From positions 1 to 34,463 of the forward strand of contig NZ_JAHBBJ010000022.1 of the NCBI RefSeq assembly GCF_019331675.1: DNA of 34,463 nucleotides. Reading direction: 5' to 3'. The position numbers and the translations under genes are program-made. This DNA comes from Bifidobacterium miconisargentati. GTDB taxonomy: Bacteria; Actinomycetota; Actinomycetes; Actinomycetales; Bifidobacteriaceae. Under the pieces are notes generated by a model that worked only from the letters and a program-made list of their open reading frames with translations, was not told where the DNA came from and made no database searches. Numbering within the stretch: position 1 is the stretch's first letter; every line of letters starts with the position of its first letter. Below, in pieces: positions 24,144 through 32,583 of this stretch.

Positions 24144-25112
24144 ATGATTGAGGTCTTCCATCTTGACCGTCTCACGAACCGTCCCGAGCCTTGCGGGGAC
24201 CCGAGGGGTTGGGCGAAATGCACCTGCGGCAGGCACTACCTGACGAAGCGCGAGGCCGTGGACGCGGGAATCGCCGCCGGCGCCGTGGATTGGACGAGCT
24301 TCACCTTCCCGCGCCGCGCGAAGCCCGTGTGCGCCGTGACGCTCGGAACAAGCCGCCTACGCGAGCGAATCATGTCAAAGTGCCGGGAGCGCGTCTCATC
24401 GTGGAGGGCGTCGGGCCTGCACATCATCGACCTGCTGTCCCTTCTCGGCCTCGACCCTGAGCGGAGCCGGGACGTCGAGGTGATCGACCGCGTGGTGACC
24501 GCCTCGGATTTGCGCGGCCTATCGGCGTTGGATTCCGAGCTGGACCGGGCGTACTCCACGTACCGCTCACTGTGGATGAGCGAGGCGAACGAGGCGCTGT
24601 GGATGGGGTCCATGCTCGTGCTTCACGCGGCGATGGGCCAGCCCGAGACGCTGAGCCTCATGGCCGACCACCGGCTCCTTCACCTGTGGACGGAGGACCG
24701 GTACTGGAACCGGCGCACGCTGAACGAGCGGACAAACCCGAACGGATCGCTGGACCTGACACCCGTCACGGGAGTGGAATGGTTCGCGGAGCGGATGCTC
24801 GAAGCACAACGGGAATCCGCACTCGAACGACTCGGCACGGAACCGGAATCCGCGAGGACGAGGCTCCTGCGCGACGCGCTCGTGAACCGCGACCTGCCGG
24901 TGATGATGCGCGGCGGAACCATCGTCCCGAACACGGACGAGGCGATACGCCTGTTCGGGGCGAGGAACCCCGGCGACATCCTCACGGAGCGCGAATCGGA
25001 CCAGCTCGTGGAGCACGCCTCGTACTGCATCGCCGCCACGGGCGAGGTGGACGTCGACTACGACGCACCGGACCCCATGCGCATCGGCCGGGAACTCGCG
25101 CTCACGGCATGA
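24144..25112 (+). CDS. Protein of unknown function (322 aa)
   Basis: No family is recognised. The N-terminus has CGDPRGWAKCTCGRHYLTKR, whose spaced Cys/His (C, C-x-C, H) could bind a metal. The rest is predicted mostly helical, with SLLGLDPERSRDVEVIDRVV and many charged residues, and no membrane segment. ATG 24144 is preferred to the earlier in-frame ATG at 24051, because the extension is Trp/Tyr-rich and overlaps the TACAT-containing promoter-like sequence. It is followed 43 nt later by another unknown gene in the same direction; both lie between modular repeat copies F and A. Confidence 0.7.
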   Translation: MIEVFHLDRLTNRPEPCGDPRGWAKCTCGRHYLTKREAVDAGIAAGAVDWTSFTFPRRAKPVCAVTLGTSRLRERIMSKCRERVSSWRASGLHIIDLLSLLGLDPERSRDVEVIDRVVTASDLRGLSALDSELDRAYSTYRSLWMSEANEALWMGSMLVLHAAMGQPETLSLMADHRLLHLWTEDRYWNRRTLNERTNPNGSLDLTPVTGVEWFAERMLEAQRESALERLGTEPESARTRLLRDALVNRDLPVMMRGGTIVPNTDEAIRLFGARNPGDILTERESDQLVEHASYCIAATGEVDVDYDAPDPMRIGRELALTA

Positions 25113-25155
25113 CCGGCGAATAGGAACGACGACAGCAACGGAGGGCAGGCGAAGA

Positions 25156-25620
25156 ATGAGCACGGCAATGGGCAGGACCGGAGACCGGAACATCACCGAC
25201 CTCGCGCGCCAGTACATGACCATCGCGGCCGAACGCAGGAGCATGGAGACTCTCTCCGATTCATGGCGCACGCGCGTCGAACGACATAGGAGCGACTACG
25301 TGCTCGACATCGTGAACCGGCGATCCGACGCGGCGCAGTTCAAGCTGAAGAGGCAGGGACGCTGCCCGGCACAGGACCAGTGGAACCGGGGCATGTGGGG
25401 AACGCTGCTCCTCACCGCGCTCACCGTCACGCCCGAGGAGCAGAAGGAGTACGCGAGCACCAGCCCCAACGCGAAGCACGGCGCCCGCCTCGTGGCCATC
25501 ATCGACCCGGAGCGCCTCGTCGTGCAACGCACCATCGACGCGCCCGGCCCCGGCACGTACGAAGTCCTCTACGTCGAAGGCAAACGCGGAGACCTCCACG
25601 ACACCGGATACGCATGGTGA
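25156..25620 (+). CDS. Protein of unknown function (154 aa)
   Basis: GGAGGG precedes ATG 25156. A basic helical N-terminal half (ITDLARQYMTIAAERRSM, VERHRSDYVLDIVNRRSD) is followed by a strand-rich end (ARLVAIIDPERLVVQRTIDA, YEVLYVEG). No domain is recognised. It is probably co-transcribed with the 322-aa gene. The modular repeat begins at its 3' end (ACCACACG at 25622). Confidence 0.7.
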   Translation: MSTAMGRTGDRNITDLARQYMTIAAERRSMETLSDSWRTRVERHRSDYVLDIVNRRSDAAQFKLKRQGRCPAQDQWNRGMWGTLLLTALTVTPEEQKEYASTSPNAKHGARLVAIIDPERLVVQRTIDAPGPGTYEVLYVEGKRGDLHDTGYAW

Positions 25621-25691
25621 ACCACACGCCACGCACGACGCAGCGACGCAGCGGAAAAACAATCAGGGCAAGGGAAAAACACGGTCGCAAG

Positions 25692-25747
25692 TGGTCCACG
25701 TCGTTCCGGACCCGGCAGTTTGAGAAAACCTTGGGCCACCCGCGCCG
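25692..25747 (+). repeat. Modular inverted-repeat element, copy A
   Basis: GTGGTCCACGTCGTTCCGGA opens the element and GGGCCACCCGCGCC closes it, 56 nt in all. GTGGTCC and GGGCCAC pair if G-U is allowed, as in RNA. An inner CCGG-AC-CCGG hairpin is present, and upstream is ACCACACG (25622), as in copies B and C. It lies between the convergent 154-aa and 169-aa genes. Confidence 0.65.
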
Positions 25748-25863
25748 CGCCTTTTCATTCCCCGCGTTCATTGGCCAACCATCACTTGCGTCAGCCCTTG
25801 CCCTTCTTCGCTTCCTTTTCGCTGTGTTGGCGGGGTCCATCCGTGACCGCGGAAATAGCGATA

Positions 25864-25895
25864 GGCGGGGAGCATCCTCTTTGACGCTCCCCGCC
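25864..25895. terminator. Strong GC hairpin downstream of the 169-aa gene
   Basis: A perfect 10-bp stem GGCGGGGAGC (25864-25873) / GCTCCCCGCC (25886-25895) with a 12-nt loop, 25 nt beyond the stop of the minus-strand gene. On the minus strand it is followed by TATCGCTATTTCC, a weak T-tract. It may serve both convergent transcripts. Confidence 0.7.
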
Positions 25896-25920
25896 CGCCG
25901 TTGTGCCATATCGGTGAGCG

Positions 25921-26430
25921 TCAGTCGTCGGCTCGTTCGATGCGGCTCCTGACGGACTTCGCAATCGCCTCGATCATGCTCCCGTAGGGGTCCGCCTCAT
26001 CGGTGTCCCTACGTGGGTATTCGCGAACCCAGCCGCTCCAGCCATCCGCATACTTGCGCCGGACCGCCGTGCTGTTCCAGCCGTTTGCCTCCTCGCGGGC
26101 ATCGACCTTCGCATCGTACGTGAACTCGTCACCGTACACAACCGCGTCGCGGTCCTCGTTCGTGGCCCATACGAGGAGGACCCCGAGTCCCGTGACCTCC
26201 GAGTCGGATTGGTCGCTTTCATCGTAGGGGTCCGCATCGGCGTTGAATAGGTAGAGGATGCCCCAACCGGGGTCCTCCGGTTCGATGGCGATGCCGCCAT
26301 CGGGTACCCAATACTCGTCGGAGAAGTCCCAGCCGTCCCACTGGCTGCCGTATCCTATGGAGTAGCGTACGTTCCTGGCCTCGCGCAGCTTGTCCATCAC
26401 GTCGTCGGCGATGCTCTTCAGCGTTGTCAT
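25921..26430 (-). CDS. Acidic protein of unknown function (169 aa)
   Basis: A strongly acidic, aromatic-rich protein (ADADPYDESDQSDSE, WDGWDFSDEYW, KYADGWSGWVREY) with a helical start (TLKSIADDVMDKLREARNVR). The composition resembles small phage-encoded inhibitors or DNA mimics, but no homologue is recognised and this is only an impression. AAGGA precedes ATG 26430. It is a single gene between modular repeats A and B, with its own terminator. Confidence 0.7.
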   Translation of the reverse strand: MTTLKSIADDVMDKLREARNVRYSIGYGSQWDGWDFSDEYWVPDGGIAIEPEDPGWGILYLFNADADPYDESDQSDSEVTGLGVLLVWATNEDRDAVVYGDEFTYDAKVDAREEANGWNSTAVRRKYADGWSGWVREYPRRDTDEADPYGSMIEAIAKSVRSRIERADD

Positions 26431-26719
26431 TTCCTTGTCCTTCCATCGTTGGTCGCCGGTTTCTCCCCCGGCGTTCCCGTTGCCCGTGGAATACCGCGGA
26501 TCCCGCGTATCCTTGGGTTTTCCTCACGAGGAGCGGGTCTTCGCACCCGTCCCTCGCGGATTCAACGGCAACGCTACCCGCTCTTCAAAGCCGCCGATGA
26601 ATGTGTTCAAGCAAAAAAGTGACGGAACGGTGAAGAGTACCATGTGAGGCGTTGTCTCGATTGGGAAACGGTGATGAACCACACGGCCAATCGCGAGAAG
26701 ATGCCGAGATCGGTCGCGG

Positions 26720-26775
26720 ATGGTCTACGTCGTTCGGGATGCCCGACGCGAGGAAGGATCAAGCCCACTCGCGCC
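26720..26775 (+). repeat. Modular inverted-repeat element, copy B
   Basis: ATGGTCTACGTCGTTCGGGA at the 5' end and AAGCCCACTCGCGCC at the 3' end, 56 nt, the same length as copy A. It contains an inner TCGGG-ATG-CCCGA hairpin. ACCACACGG lies upstream at 26678. The copy sits between the 169-aa gene and the zincin-domain gene. Confidence 0.65.
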
Positions 26776-26812
26776 GCGCCGTGCCCGCTCGCGGTTCGGT
26801 GGTCGTGCGGGG

Positions 26813-28939
26813 TCAGTGCTTGCCGAACATGCCGTCGAAGAGCCAGATGATCTCCTGCTTGTGCTTCAGCAGCGGCGCGTAGTCGAACCGCGACTCATAG
26901 GTCTCCTTGGTCTTGAGGAAGCTGGAGCCGGAGTCGGGATGCCTCCAGTTCATGTATAGCTCCCCGGCTCGGGCGAACACCTCGGTCGGAGCGAGGTAGC
27001 GTTCGGGGTTGGTTCCACCCATCTTCTCCCGGTCGATGTTGTCCTTGTAGTCGCGCACGATGCTGCGGAACGTGGGGTCCATGCTGAGCTGCCCGTCCTC
27101 GAGCTTCGTGTAGTCGAGGTTGTGGAAGTACTCGTGCGTGAGGCTGTCGGGGTGGCGCGGATCCACGATGACCTCCCTCATGCCGGGGAAGTAGAGGCCG
27201 GTGGCGTTGTGCTTGCCGGTGAACCGGAACCGGAAGTTCGTGTCGTGGTCGACCTGCTCGGGCAGGGTTCGGCTCCATCCGTCGAACTCGTGGTCGAGTT
27301 GGCGGAACTTGTCGAGGTCGGCGCTGTCATCAAGCTCCATGTGACGTCCCCCGAACGCGCGGGCGAAGCTGCTGGAGCGGATCGCCATGTCGTGCGCCAC
27401 GTCGCGGTCCTTCTTGTATTCGAAGACCTTCGCGCGGCTTGTGCTGTTGGCACGTTTCGCGTACGCGCGGTTCATCTGGCCGTTGGATTCGTCGTCGAGG
27501 ATGTTGCCGATGGCGCGGCGGTATCTGCCGCACTGGTCCTCGGCGCATACCCTCGCGGGTCCGGACCACCGCTTCACGTCCCTCTGCAGGCGTTCGAGGT
27601 GCGCGACCCGCTTGGATGGGGAGCCGTCGGGGTTGCGTATCTCGCCTATCCGCTGGTCGCACCAGTCATGCACGTGCTGCGCGTAGTCCATCGCCTGCTG
27701 CGCCGTGGCGATGGTGTAGCCGTCCCCGAGGTCGAGCGTCGGGAACCCGAAGGGGTCTGCGCCGCTTCCCTTCACGTGGTCCGCGATGCTCTGCATGAGG
27801 CCGGTGGTCGCGTCGCCGCTGATCGAGTCGGGATGCCACTTCCAAGCGTGGTTCGCCGCTGACCAGCGGCTGTCCCTGCCGGGCTGGAGCATGACCTGCA
27901 CCACCTCGGCACGCGCGCTGGGCGTGAGGCCGGGTTCCCTGTCCATCTCCCTCGCGACGGCAAAGGCGGCGAGCACGGAACCGAAGTTGAGGGACCTGAG
28001 GTTCTGGCCGGTGCCACGGAAGTAGGCGTTCGGGTACAGGTTCTTCGTGACCCTCTTGCCTCGCGTCACGAAGATGACTCGGTCGTTCGTCGCGTCGTAG
28101 TACGTGGCGGTCGAGTCCCTGCCCCCCGTCTCCATGATGCGGTTCGCCCGGAAGCGGCGTAGCTCCTCGGCGCGGCGTCGGAGGAAGTCGTCGCGCGTCG
28201 CCCTGCTCGGGAACCGTTGGCTCGTCGGCTGCTCCTCGGCGGGCGAGTATGGGTCGAAAGGCTGGATGTCGGCTCCGGGGTACAGGGACCGGAGCGCGTC
28301 GAGCGTAGCCGCCTCCCTGTCACCGTCGAAGTTCCTGTCAAGGTACGTGGCGAGGCGGCCGTTCGCCTTCGCCACGTCATCCGTGGACTTCAGCTCTGGG
28401 ACCTTGCCGCGCCTGTCGTCCATGAGCGGGATACGGTCCGTGAGGAGCGTCGTGATGCGCTCGGAGCGAGCCTCCCCCGCCGCACGCTCCTCCTCGCTCG
28501 GCTCCCCGTCATCCACCGGCTCGGAGCTGGTAGGCGTGGATCCGCCATCATCACTCGGCTTGTCATCCTTGCGGAGGGCGCGGTCATTCCCACCCTTGCG
28601 CAGGCCGCCCGTCGCGGATTCAGCATCGGCATCCGATTGGGATTGCTCCGCCTCGTAGGCTCGCTGCTCAGCGGCCTCGATGGCGGGCTGCATCTCCGCG
28701 AGCGCGTCCAGCCACAAGCCATCCGGCACCTCATGGCCGACGCCGAGCCTGGCCAGCGGTTCTGGCAGAGGCACGCCGAGGTCGTCCTGGTAGTGCTGGA
28801 GCACGGACCACTGGCGGACGGCCCTCGTGGAGTCGAACTCCCGGTGTGCCGCCTCGCCCAACGGGCAGGTGCGCTTCGTTGCGCGGCAGGCCCTCCACAC
28901 GGACTCGCCGTTCCTGTTCCTCGTCAGGTGCGCCCTCAT
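26813..28939 (-). CDS. Polyvalent-type protein with a C-terminal zincin (HExxH) domain
   Basis: A 708-aa protein with a basic N-terminus, a low-complexity acidic linker (about 95-160) and a long middle region of unknown fold. The C-terminal domain has SLTHEYFHNLDY (His602, Glu603, His606), followed by YLAPTEVFARAGELYM (Glu653). HEx2H plus a downstream E-x-FARA-x-E is the pattern of the LPD1-type metallopeptidase-like domains of large polyvalent proteins in phages and conjugative elements, where they are thought to travel with DNA and counter host defences. ATG 28939 has GGGGG upstream; longer forms to 29182 overlap modular repeat C and are rejected. It is a single gene between modular repeats B and C. 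Confidence 0.75.
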   Translation of the reverse strand: MRAHLTRNRNGESVWRACRATKRTCPLGEAAHREFDSTRAVRQWSVLQHYQDDLGVPLPEPLARLGVGHEVPDGLWLDALAEMQPAIEAAEQRAYEAEQSQSDADAESATGGLRKGGNDRALRKDDKPSDDGGSTPTSSEPVDDGEPSEEERAAGEARSERITTLLTDRIPLMDDRRGKVPELKSTDDVAKANGRLATYLDRNFDGDREAATLDALRSLYPGADIQPFDPYSPAEEQPTSQRFPSRATRDDFLRRRAEELRRFRANRIMETGGRDSTATYYDATNDRVIFVTRGKRVTKNLYPNAYFRGTGQNLRSLNFGSVLAAFAVAREMDREPGLTPSARAEVVQVMLQPGRDSRWSAANHAWKWHPDSISGDATTGLMQSIADHVKGSGADPFGFPTLDLGDGYTIATAQQAMDYAQHVHDWCDQRIGEIRNPDGSPSKRVAHLERLQRDVKRWSGPARVCAEDQCGRYRRAIGNILDDESNGQMNRAYAKRANSTSRAKVFEYKKDRDVAHDMAIRSSSFARAFGGRHMELDDSADLDKFRQLDHEFDGWSRTLPEQVDHDTNFRFRFTGKHNATGLYFPGMREVIVDPRHPDSLTHEYFHNLDYTKLEDGQLSMDPTFRSIVRDYKDNIDREKMGGTNPERYLAPTEVFARAGELYMNWRHPDSGSSFLKTKETYESRFDYAPLLKHKQEIIWLFDGMFGKH

Positions 28940-29107
28940 CGCAATCCCCCAATCCACTCGCAACCACAACGCGGAGTCACGATTCACTCGCCCGCGCGAA
29001 AACAGCGAGGCGGACCGCCACCGGCGACAAGGCCGAGGCGGCCCGCCCAATGCTGAACGAATATCCCAACGACAAGAACTACCGGCACCACACGGAACGA
29101 CGCGCAG

Positions 29108-29165
29108 GTGGTCCGCGTTGTTCGGGATGAACCATGCGAAGGAAAGACACAAGACCACCGGCGCC
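29108..29165 (+). repeat. Modular inverted-repeat element, copy C (best preserved)
   Basis: GTGGTCCGCGTTGTTCGGGA opens and GACCACCGGCGCC closes the element. With one base to the left, the arms GCGC-a-GGTGGTC (29102-29113) and GACCACC-g-GCGC are complementary with one mismatch. The middle contains GAAGGAAAGACACAA. It lies 168 nt upstream of the zincin-domain gene. Confidence 0.75.
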
Positions 29166-29186
29166 CGATCCGTGTCATTCATTCAT

Positions 29187-29248
29187 TGATTGTCGAAGGC
29201 CACTCGCGAGCGCGACTCTCCTATTCGCCGGTCTGATTGTCGAAGGCC
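29187..29248 (+). repeat. 15-bp direct repeat pair
   Basis: TGATTGTCGAAGGCC occurs at 29187-29201 and again at 29234-29248, 47 bp apart. It is located between modular repeat C and the end of the 149-aa gene. Its role is unknown; it may be a small duplication. Confidence 0.6.
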
Positions 29249-29315
29249 GCCAACGCCGCGTTTTCCGCCTGCTCTGTCATGCCTTCGTGGTTTGTTGGTT
29301 CTTCTTGTCAGGGTT

Positions 29316-29765
29316 TCACTCGGGTAGGTCAAGGCTTGCCATTGCCTCGTTCAGGTCGAAGGGCAGGTCCGGCAGGGCGGTGTGCTGGTAGAGGTCGGGT
29401 CTGGTGATGCGTAGGAGCATGGTCACGGACATTCCCTCGGCGAGGAGGTGCTGGTCGCGGTGCTCGACGAGGTGGTCGCGGCATTCCTTGCGTTTGATGT
29501 TGCATATGGTTCCGTCGTGGAGCTTCATGACGGTGTTGCCGGTCCGGACGTTCACCATGACCTTGTACTCGACGCGGCCCCAGCGTTGCTTCAGCTCCGG
29601 GGTGCTGGTGAGGATGACGCGGCGGTAGTCGCCCGATTCATCCGGCAGGTCGGGCATCGGTGCGGTTTCCGGCATGATTCTGTCCGCGAGCGCTTCGATG
29701 GCGGCGTCCTGCCGTTTCGTGTCGCTCCTCGCGTCCTTCGTGTTTTTCCTCAGTGTCTCGCCCAT
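29316..29765 (-). CDS. Protein of unknown function (149 aa)
   Basis: GGGAGG about 6 nt before ATG 29765 decides the start; an upstream in-frame ATG at 29846 has no such site. The first 40 residues are basic and helical (KNTKDARSDTKRQDAAIEAL). A central strand region follows (YRRVILTSTP, VEYKVMVNVRTGNTVMKLHD) with a CNIKRKECRDHL segment. Its compact strand-helix make-up with a Cys pair could be a small nucleic-acid-binding protein, but no family is recognised. It is the only gene between modular repeats C and D. Confidence 0.7.
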   Translation of the reverse strand: MGETLRKNTKDARSDTKRQDAAIEALADRIMPETAPMPDLPDESGDYRRVILTSTPELKQRWGRVEYKVMVNVRTGNTVMKLHDGTICNIKRKECRDHLVEHRDQHLLAEGMSVTMLLRITRPDLYQHTALPDLPFDLNEAMASLDLPE

Positions 29766-30580
29766 GGCTGCCTCCCGATCCGCTCGCCTACCGGCGTGAT
29801 GCCTTAGCGGGTTTCCCTTCCCCACCTTGTTTTCCGTCATTGGCATATCCGGTCGGGCCCGGGGCCTGCATGGGCCGGATCATCGAGAACCAGGCGTCGG
29901 TCTTGCGCGTCGCGGGGTGTTTGGATGGTGGATGTGCTTCCTCACCTGCTCAATACGGTGCATGGAGAGGTGGAGTGAGGCGGGGTCGCACGCTTCGTTG
30001 CAGCGCTTGGCCGAGCCGCCCCCGGTCCCCCTTCTCGGACGGGCGCGGTGGAGATGAATCGCATGGGAATTCACATGTCAGCGCCATCGGGAGCCGGTCG
30101 GCGTTCCGCTTGGCCAACGATACAATGATGCACGGTTCGGCTCGCCGGTGATGCTCCGGACGGTTCCGACCGTCGAGCATTCCTGCATGGACGCCGCGAA
30201 GCCCGACCAACGAGCCGGTCATGGAGAAGTTCACAGGACGTCGGGGCCATTCGCCGCGCCGCCGACGCGGGATTCGGCGAGCATCCATCCGCGCTGCTCC
30301 ACCGTCTCGCGCCCGATCGGTCATGGTTCGGCCCGGTTCCGACGCCGGTTCATGGCGTATGGGCGGGGCGAATCGGAGGTCCGTCCGGCGTGATGCGTGT
30401 GAGGCGACCGGAACGGACGAGGGAATGGGTTCTTTCGTGCGTTTCCGTTCGATTCCGTGCGCCTCGGACGTGATTTGTGAAGATTCCATGACGAGCGGCA
30501 TATCGTCTCACCATGTGGCCATCGTCTCATTTCCAGACACCGTTTGCTCCGGAATCACGAGCCGAAATAAGTGAACAATA

Positions 30581-30615
30581 CCGAACACTCCCGAACACGA
30601 ACCGCAAACCGAACA
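30581..30615 (+). repeat. CCGAACA box cluster
   Basis: CCGAACA at 30581-30587, 30591-30597 and 30609-30615; the first two are exactly 10 bp apart, one helical turn. Related GAACA words lie just upstream (GTGAACA at 30571). The cluster looks like a protein-binding array next to an AT-richer stretch. Confidence 0.5.
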
Positions 30616-30638
30616 GAATGTACACTATCGGTTCTTTT

Positions 30639-30667
30639 TGCGGGTCCTGGCACCCCGCATGTTTTTT
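30639..30667 (+). terminator. Hairpin with T6 tail, orphan terminator or attenuator
   Basis: TGCGGG (30639-30644) / CCCGCA (30654-30659), then TGTTTTTTCG. No gene ends just upstream on the plus strand, so it would terminate a short RNA beginning in the CCGAACA region, or attenuate transcription toward the gene at 31085. Confidence 0.5.
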
Positions 30668-30827
30668 CGATTCCCCCACCCGATTGGTGCGCACAATATA
30701 CCACCGCGCCAGCGAAGCCGCAACCCCGCCGAAGCCGACCCGAACAACCATCATTCCCCGCCGGGAACCGACGGACAGGCACGAGAGGGAGCGGCGGCGA
30801 GGAGCACGCCGAGTCACGACACGGGGG

Positions 30828-30881
30828 GCGGTCCGCGTCGTTCGCCGCCCATCGACCCGGATAGCCAAAACCACCAGCGCC
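30828..30881 (+). repeat. Modular inverted-repeat element, copy D
   Basis: GCGGTCCGCGTCGTTCGCCG at the start and AAAACCACCAGCGCC at the end, 54 nt. The arms match the consensus but pair less well than in copy C. It lies about 200 nt before the 229-aa gene. Confidence 0.6.
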
Positions 30882-31084
30882 AGCACCTGTCCTCCCTTGT
30901 CCTGTTTGGGTTTTCTGTCTACTCTTCACAGTTCCATCACTTATTTTGTTTTGCCTGTTCCACGGCGCTTGTCCGTTCGCCGGATGATGGGGGCATCAGG
31001 TTGCGGGAACGGCCCGCGACGGGGAATCGCCGGGTTCGGCGATTGGAACACAACGCCACGGATGGCGGGAAGGAAGCAGAAGAG

Positions 31085-31774
31085 ATGAATCATCAGTACG
31101 GAACTGGTACGACCGCGAAGAGGGACGAGGTGGCGCGCGCCGCTGTGAACCAGAACCTCATGGCCAGGGCGTCGAGGCAGCTTGAGGCGTTGCTCGCCTC
31201 CTGCGACCCGCAGCACGAGTGCGACGCGGATCGCGGCCTTGGCGAGCTGGGCCTGAAGCTCATCAAGCAGATACGGAAGGGCACGGGATACTACCGGTTC
31301 CTCAGCGCCTGCGGGTACATGGACAAGTCGAAGGTCGAGCGCATCGATTCGGCGCTCGACGCATGGGACGCGTCGCGCGCGGCGCAGCTGTTCTCCGGCA
31401 AACTGCCCGGTTCGAAGCGATGGGCGAGGATGCGCGACGGCCTTGACGACCTCATCACCGAGGCCGCGAAGCTCGGCACGCCGGAGACGCTCTACAAGGA
31501 CGTGCTGCGTGACACGCCCAGCAGCCTCCTGTTCCTGCGCAGGCTCGTGTGGCGCGCCCACCCGCAGGGCGACGACAGGGGAAGGTGCATCAGCCTCGGC
31601 GCGTACAACGACGGACAATCCATCGGCAGTATCACCGTCGACCTCCTCGCGAACGCGCCCTCGTGCAAGCTGCTCCAGTACATGGAGGATGACCGGTTCA
31701 TCACATCCACGGAGCGACTCGCCATCCAGGCGAAGGGATGGGGCGCGCTACACCGGGACGGCACAATCCACTGA
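31085..31774 (+). CDS. Protein of unknown function (229 aa)
   Basis: A mostly helical, basic protein: a start with KRDEVARAAVNQNLMARASR, LGLKLIKQIRKGTGYYRFLS, AWDASRAAQLFSGKLPGSKR, then a strand-rich end (RCISLGAYNDGQSIGSITVD). It has no membrane segment and no recognised domain. A purine-rich AGAAGAG precedes ATG 31085; further upstream in-frame codons overlap modular repeat D. It is followed after 31 nt by the 242-aa gene and is probably co-transcribed with it; the pair is bracketed by repeats D and E. Confidence 0.7.
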   Translation: MNHQYGTGTTAKRDEVARAAVNQNLMARASRQLEALLASCDPQHECDADRGLGELGLKLIKQIRKGTGYYRFLSACGYMDKSKVERIDSALDAWDASRAAQLFSGKLPGSKRWARMRDGLDDLITEAAKLGTPETLYKDVLRDTPSSLLFLRRLVWRAHPQGDDRGRCISLGAYNDGQSIGSITVDLLANAPSCKLLQYMEDDRFITSTERLAIQAKGWGALHRDGTIH

Positions 31775-31805
31775 CACGACTGACGAGAAGGACGGGAACA
31801 AAGGC

Positions 31806-32534
31806 ATGGCGCTTGATGACGCGGACAAGCTGGAGCTGCTGAACCAGCGCGTGCGGGGCTGGGCGAACGCCGCGCTGTCCAACTGGGCGGCGCTGGGCGA
31901 TTGGGTCTCGATCCTCGCCAACCCCGTTATCCCCGATGGGAGCCGTGGCGCGGCGCGCGACCTCGTGCGAGGCATGTGCCGTGGCCCCGTCCTCTCCAAG
32001 CGCGCGAGCCTCGAAGGCTACCGTCAGCGGTTCCTCAAACCGGCGGACCTGAAGCGCAGGGACATGTTCGGCGCGTGCATCAACGACGTGCTCCACACGT
32101 TCGACATCGCGCAGGGCCTCGCGCTCGCGTTCCCCACCACGGAATCCGTGTGGGACGCCGACAACCTCGACCGGCTCCTCCACGGTCAGGCCATCGGCGA
32201 GGAGGACCGGCGGCTCCTCGCCGAGCACGGCCTCGCGGCGGTGGACGACACGGGACTGCCACGAACCGCCATCCACACGCCCGGCACCGCGAACCCCCTG
32301 GCCGACCACCCGGAACATCAACCGAACAGGAGGGACCTCGTCGGAACATATCCGGCCAACGACACCGAAGACGAGGAGGAACCGACGACCGAACCGGGAC
32401 ACCGGGAACACCGGGAGGAGGAAGCGGTGCGGGACGCGAGGACCGCCGCCGTGCAGGAACTCCTCGCCACGCTCCGCAACGACCCCACCATCCTCGACGA
32501 CCTGCTCAGCCTCGTCGAACCCGCCGCAGCATGA
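31806..32534 (+). CDS. Protein of unknown function (242 aa), paralogue of the pseudogene at 32936-33479
   Basis: A helical protein: LELLNQRVRGWANAALSNWA, a central conserved part (INDVLHTFDIAQGL, RRLLAEHGLAAVDDTGLPRT), an acidic linker (NDTEDEEEPTTEPGH) and a final helix (AAVQELLATLRNDPTILDDL). The central part resembles the decayed gene on the opposite strand at 32936-33479 (LLLLFDVVLHGV, KRLLVEHGVPERWLTIPDA), which defines a family on this element. AAAGG is very close to ATG 31806, with GGACGGG further upstream. The function is unknown. Confidence 0.7.
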   Translation: MALDDADKLELLNQRVRGWANAALSNWAALGDWVSILANPVIPDGSRGAARDLVRGMCRGPVLSKRASLEGYRQRFLKPADLKRRDMFGACINDVLHTFDIAQGLALAFPTTESVWDADNLDRLLHGQAIGEEDRRLLAEHGLAAVDDTGLPRTAIHTPGTANPLADHPEHQPNRRDLVGTYPANDTEDEEEPTTEPGHREHREEEAVRDARTAAVQELLATLRNDPTILDDLLSLVEPAAA

Positions 32535-32583
32535 CCCGCGCAATCAGGAAAGGAGAACGGGAAGGAGAAGAAACCGGCGCCGG

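Larger units (their letters stand above)
29766..31084. other. 1.3-kb gene-poor region with repeats, candidate origin or RNA locus
   Basis: Open frames here are Arg/Pro/Ser-rich in several frames without ribosome-binding sites, so I call none. The region holds three CCGAACA boxes (30581-30615), an AT-richer stretch (30560-30640), a terminator-like hairpin with a T6 tail (30639-30667) and modular repeat D. Nothing specific was seen in 29870-30500 beyond short palindromes. Confidence 0.45.

Noticed and set aside
29950..30501. Open frame of 183 codons on the minus strand
   Set aside because: Arg/Pro/Ser-rich composition, no ribosome-binding site and several equally long overlapping frames. It looks like a chance frame in GC-rich DNA.
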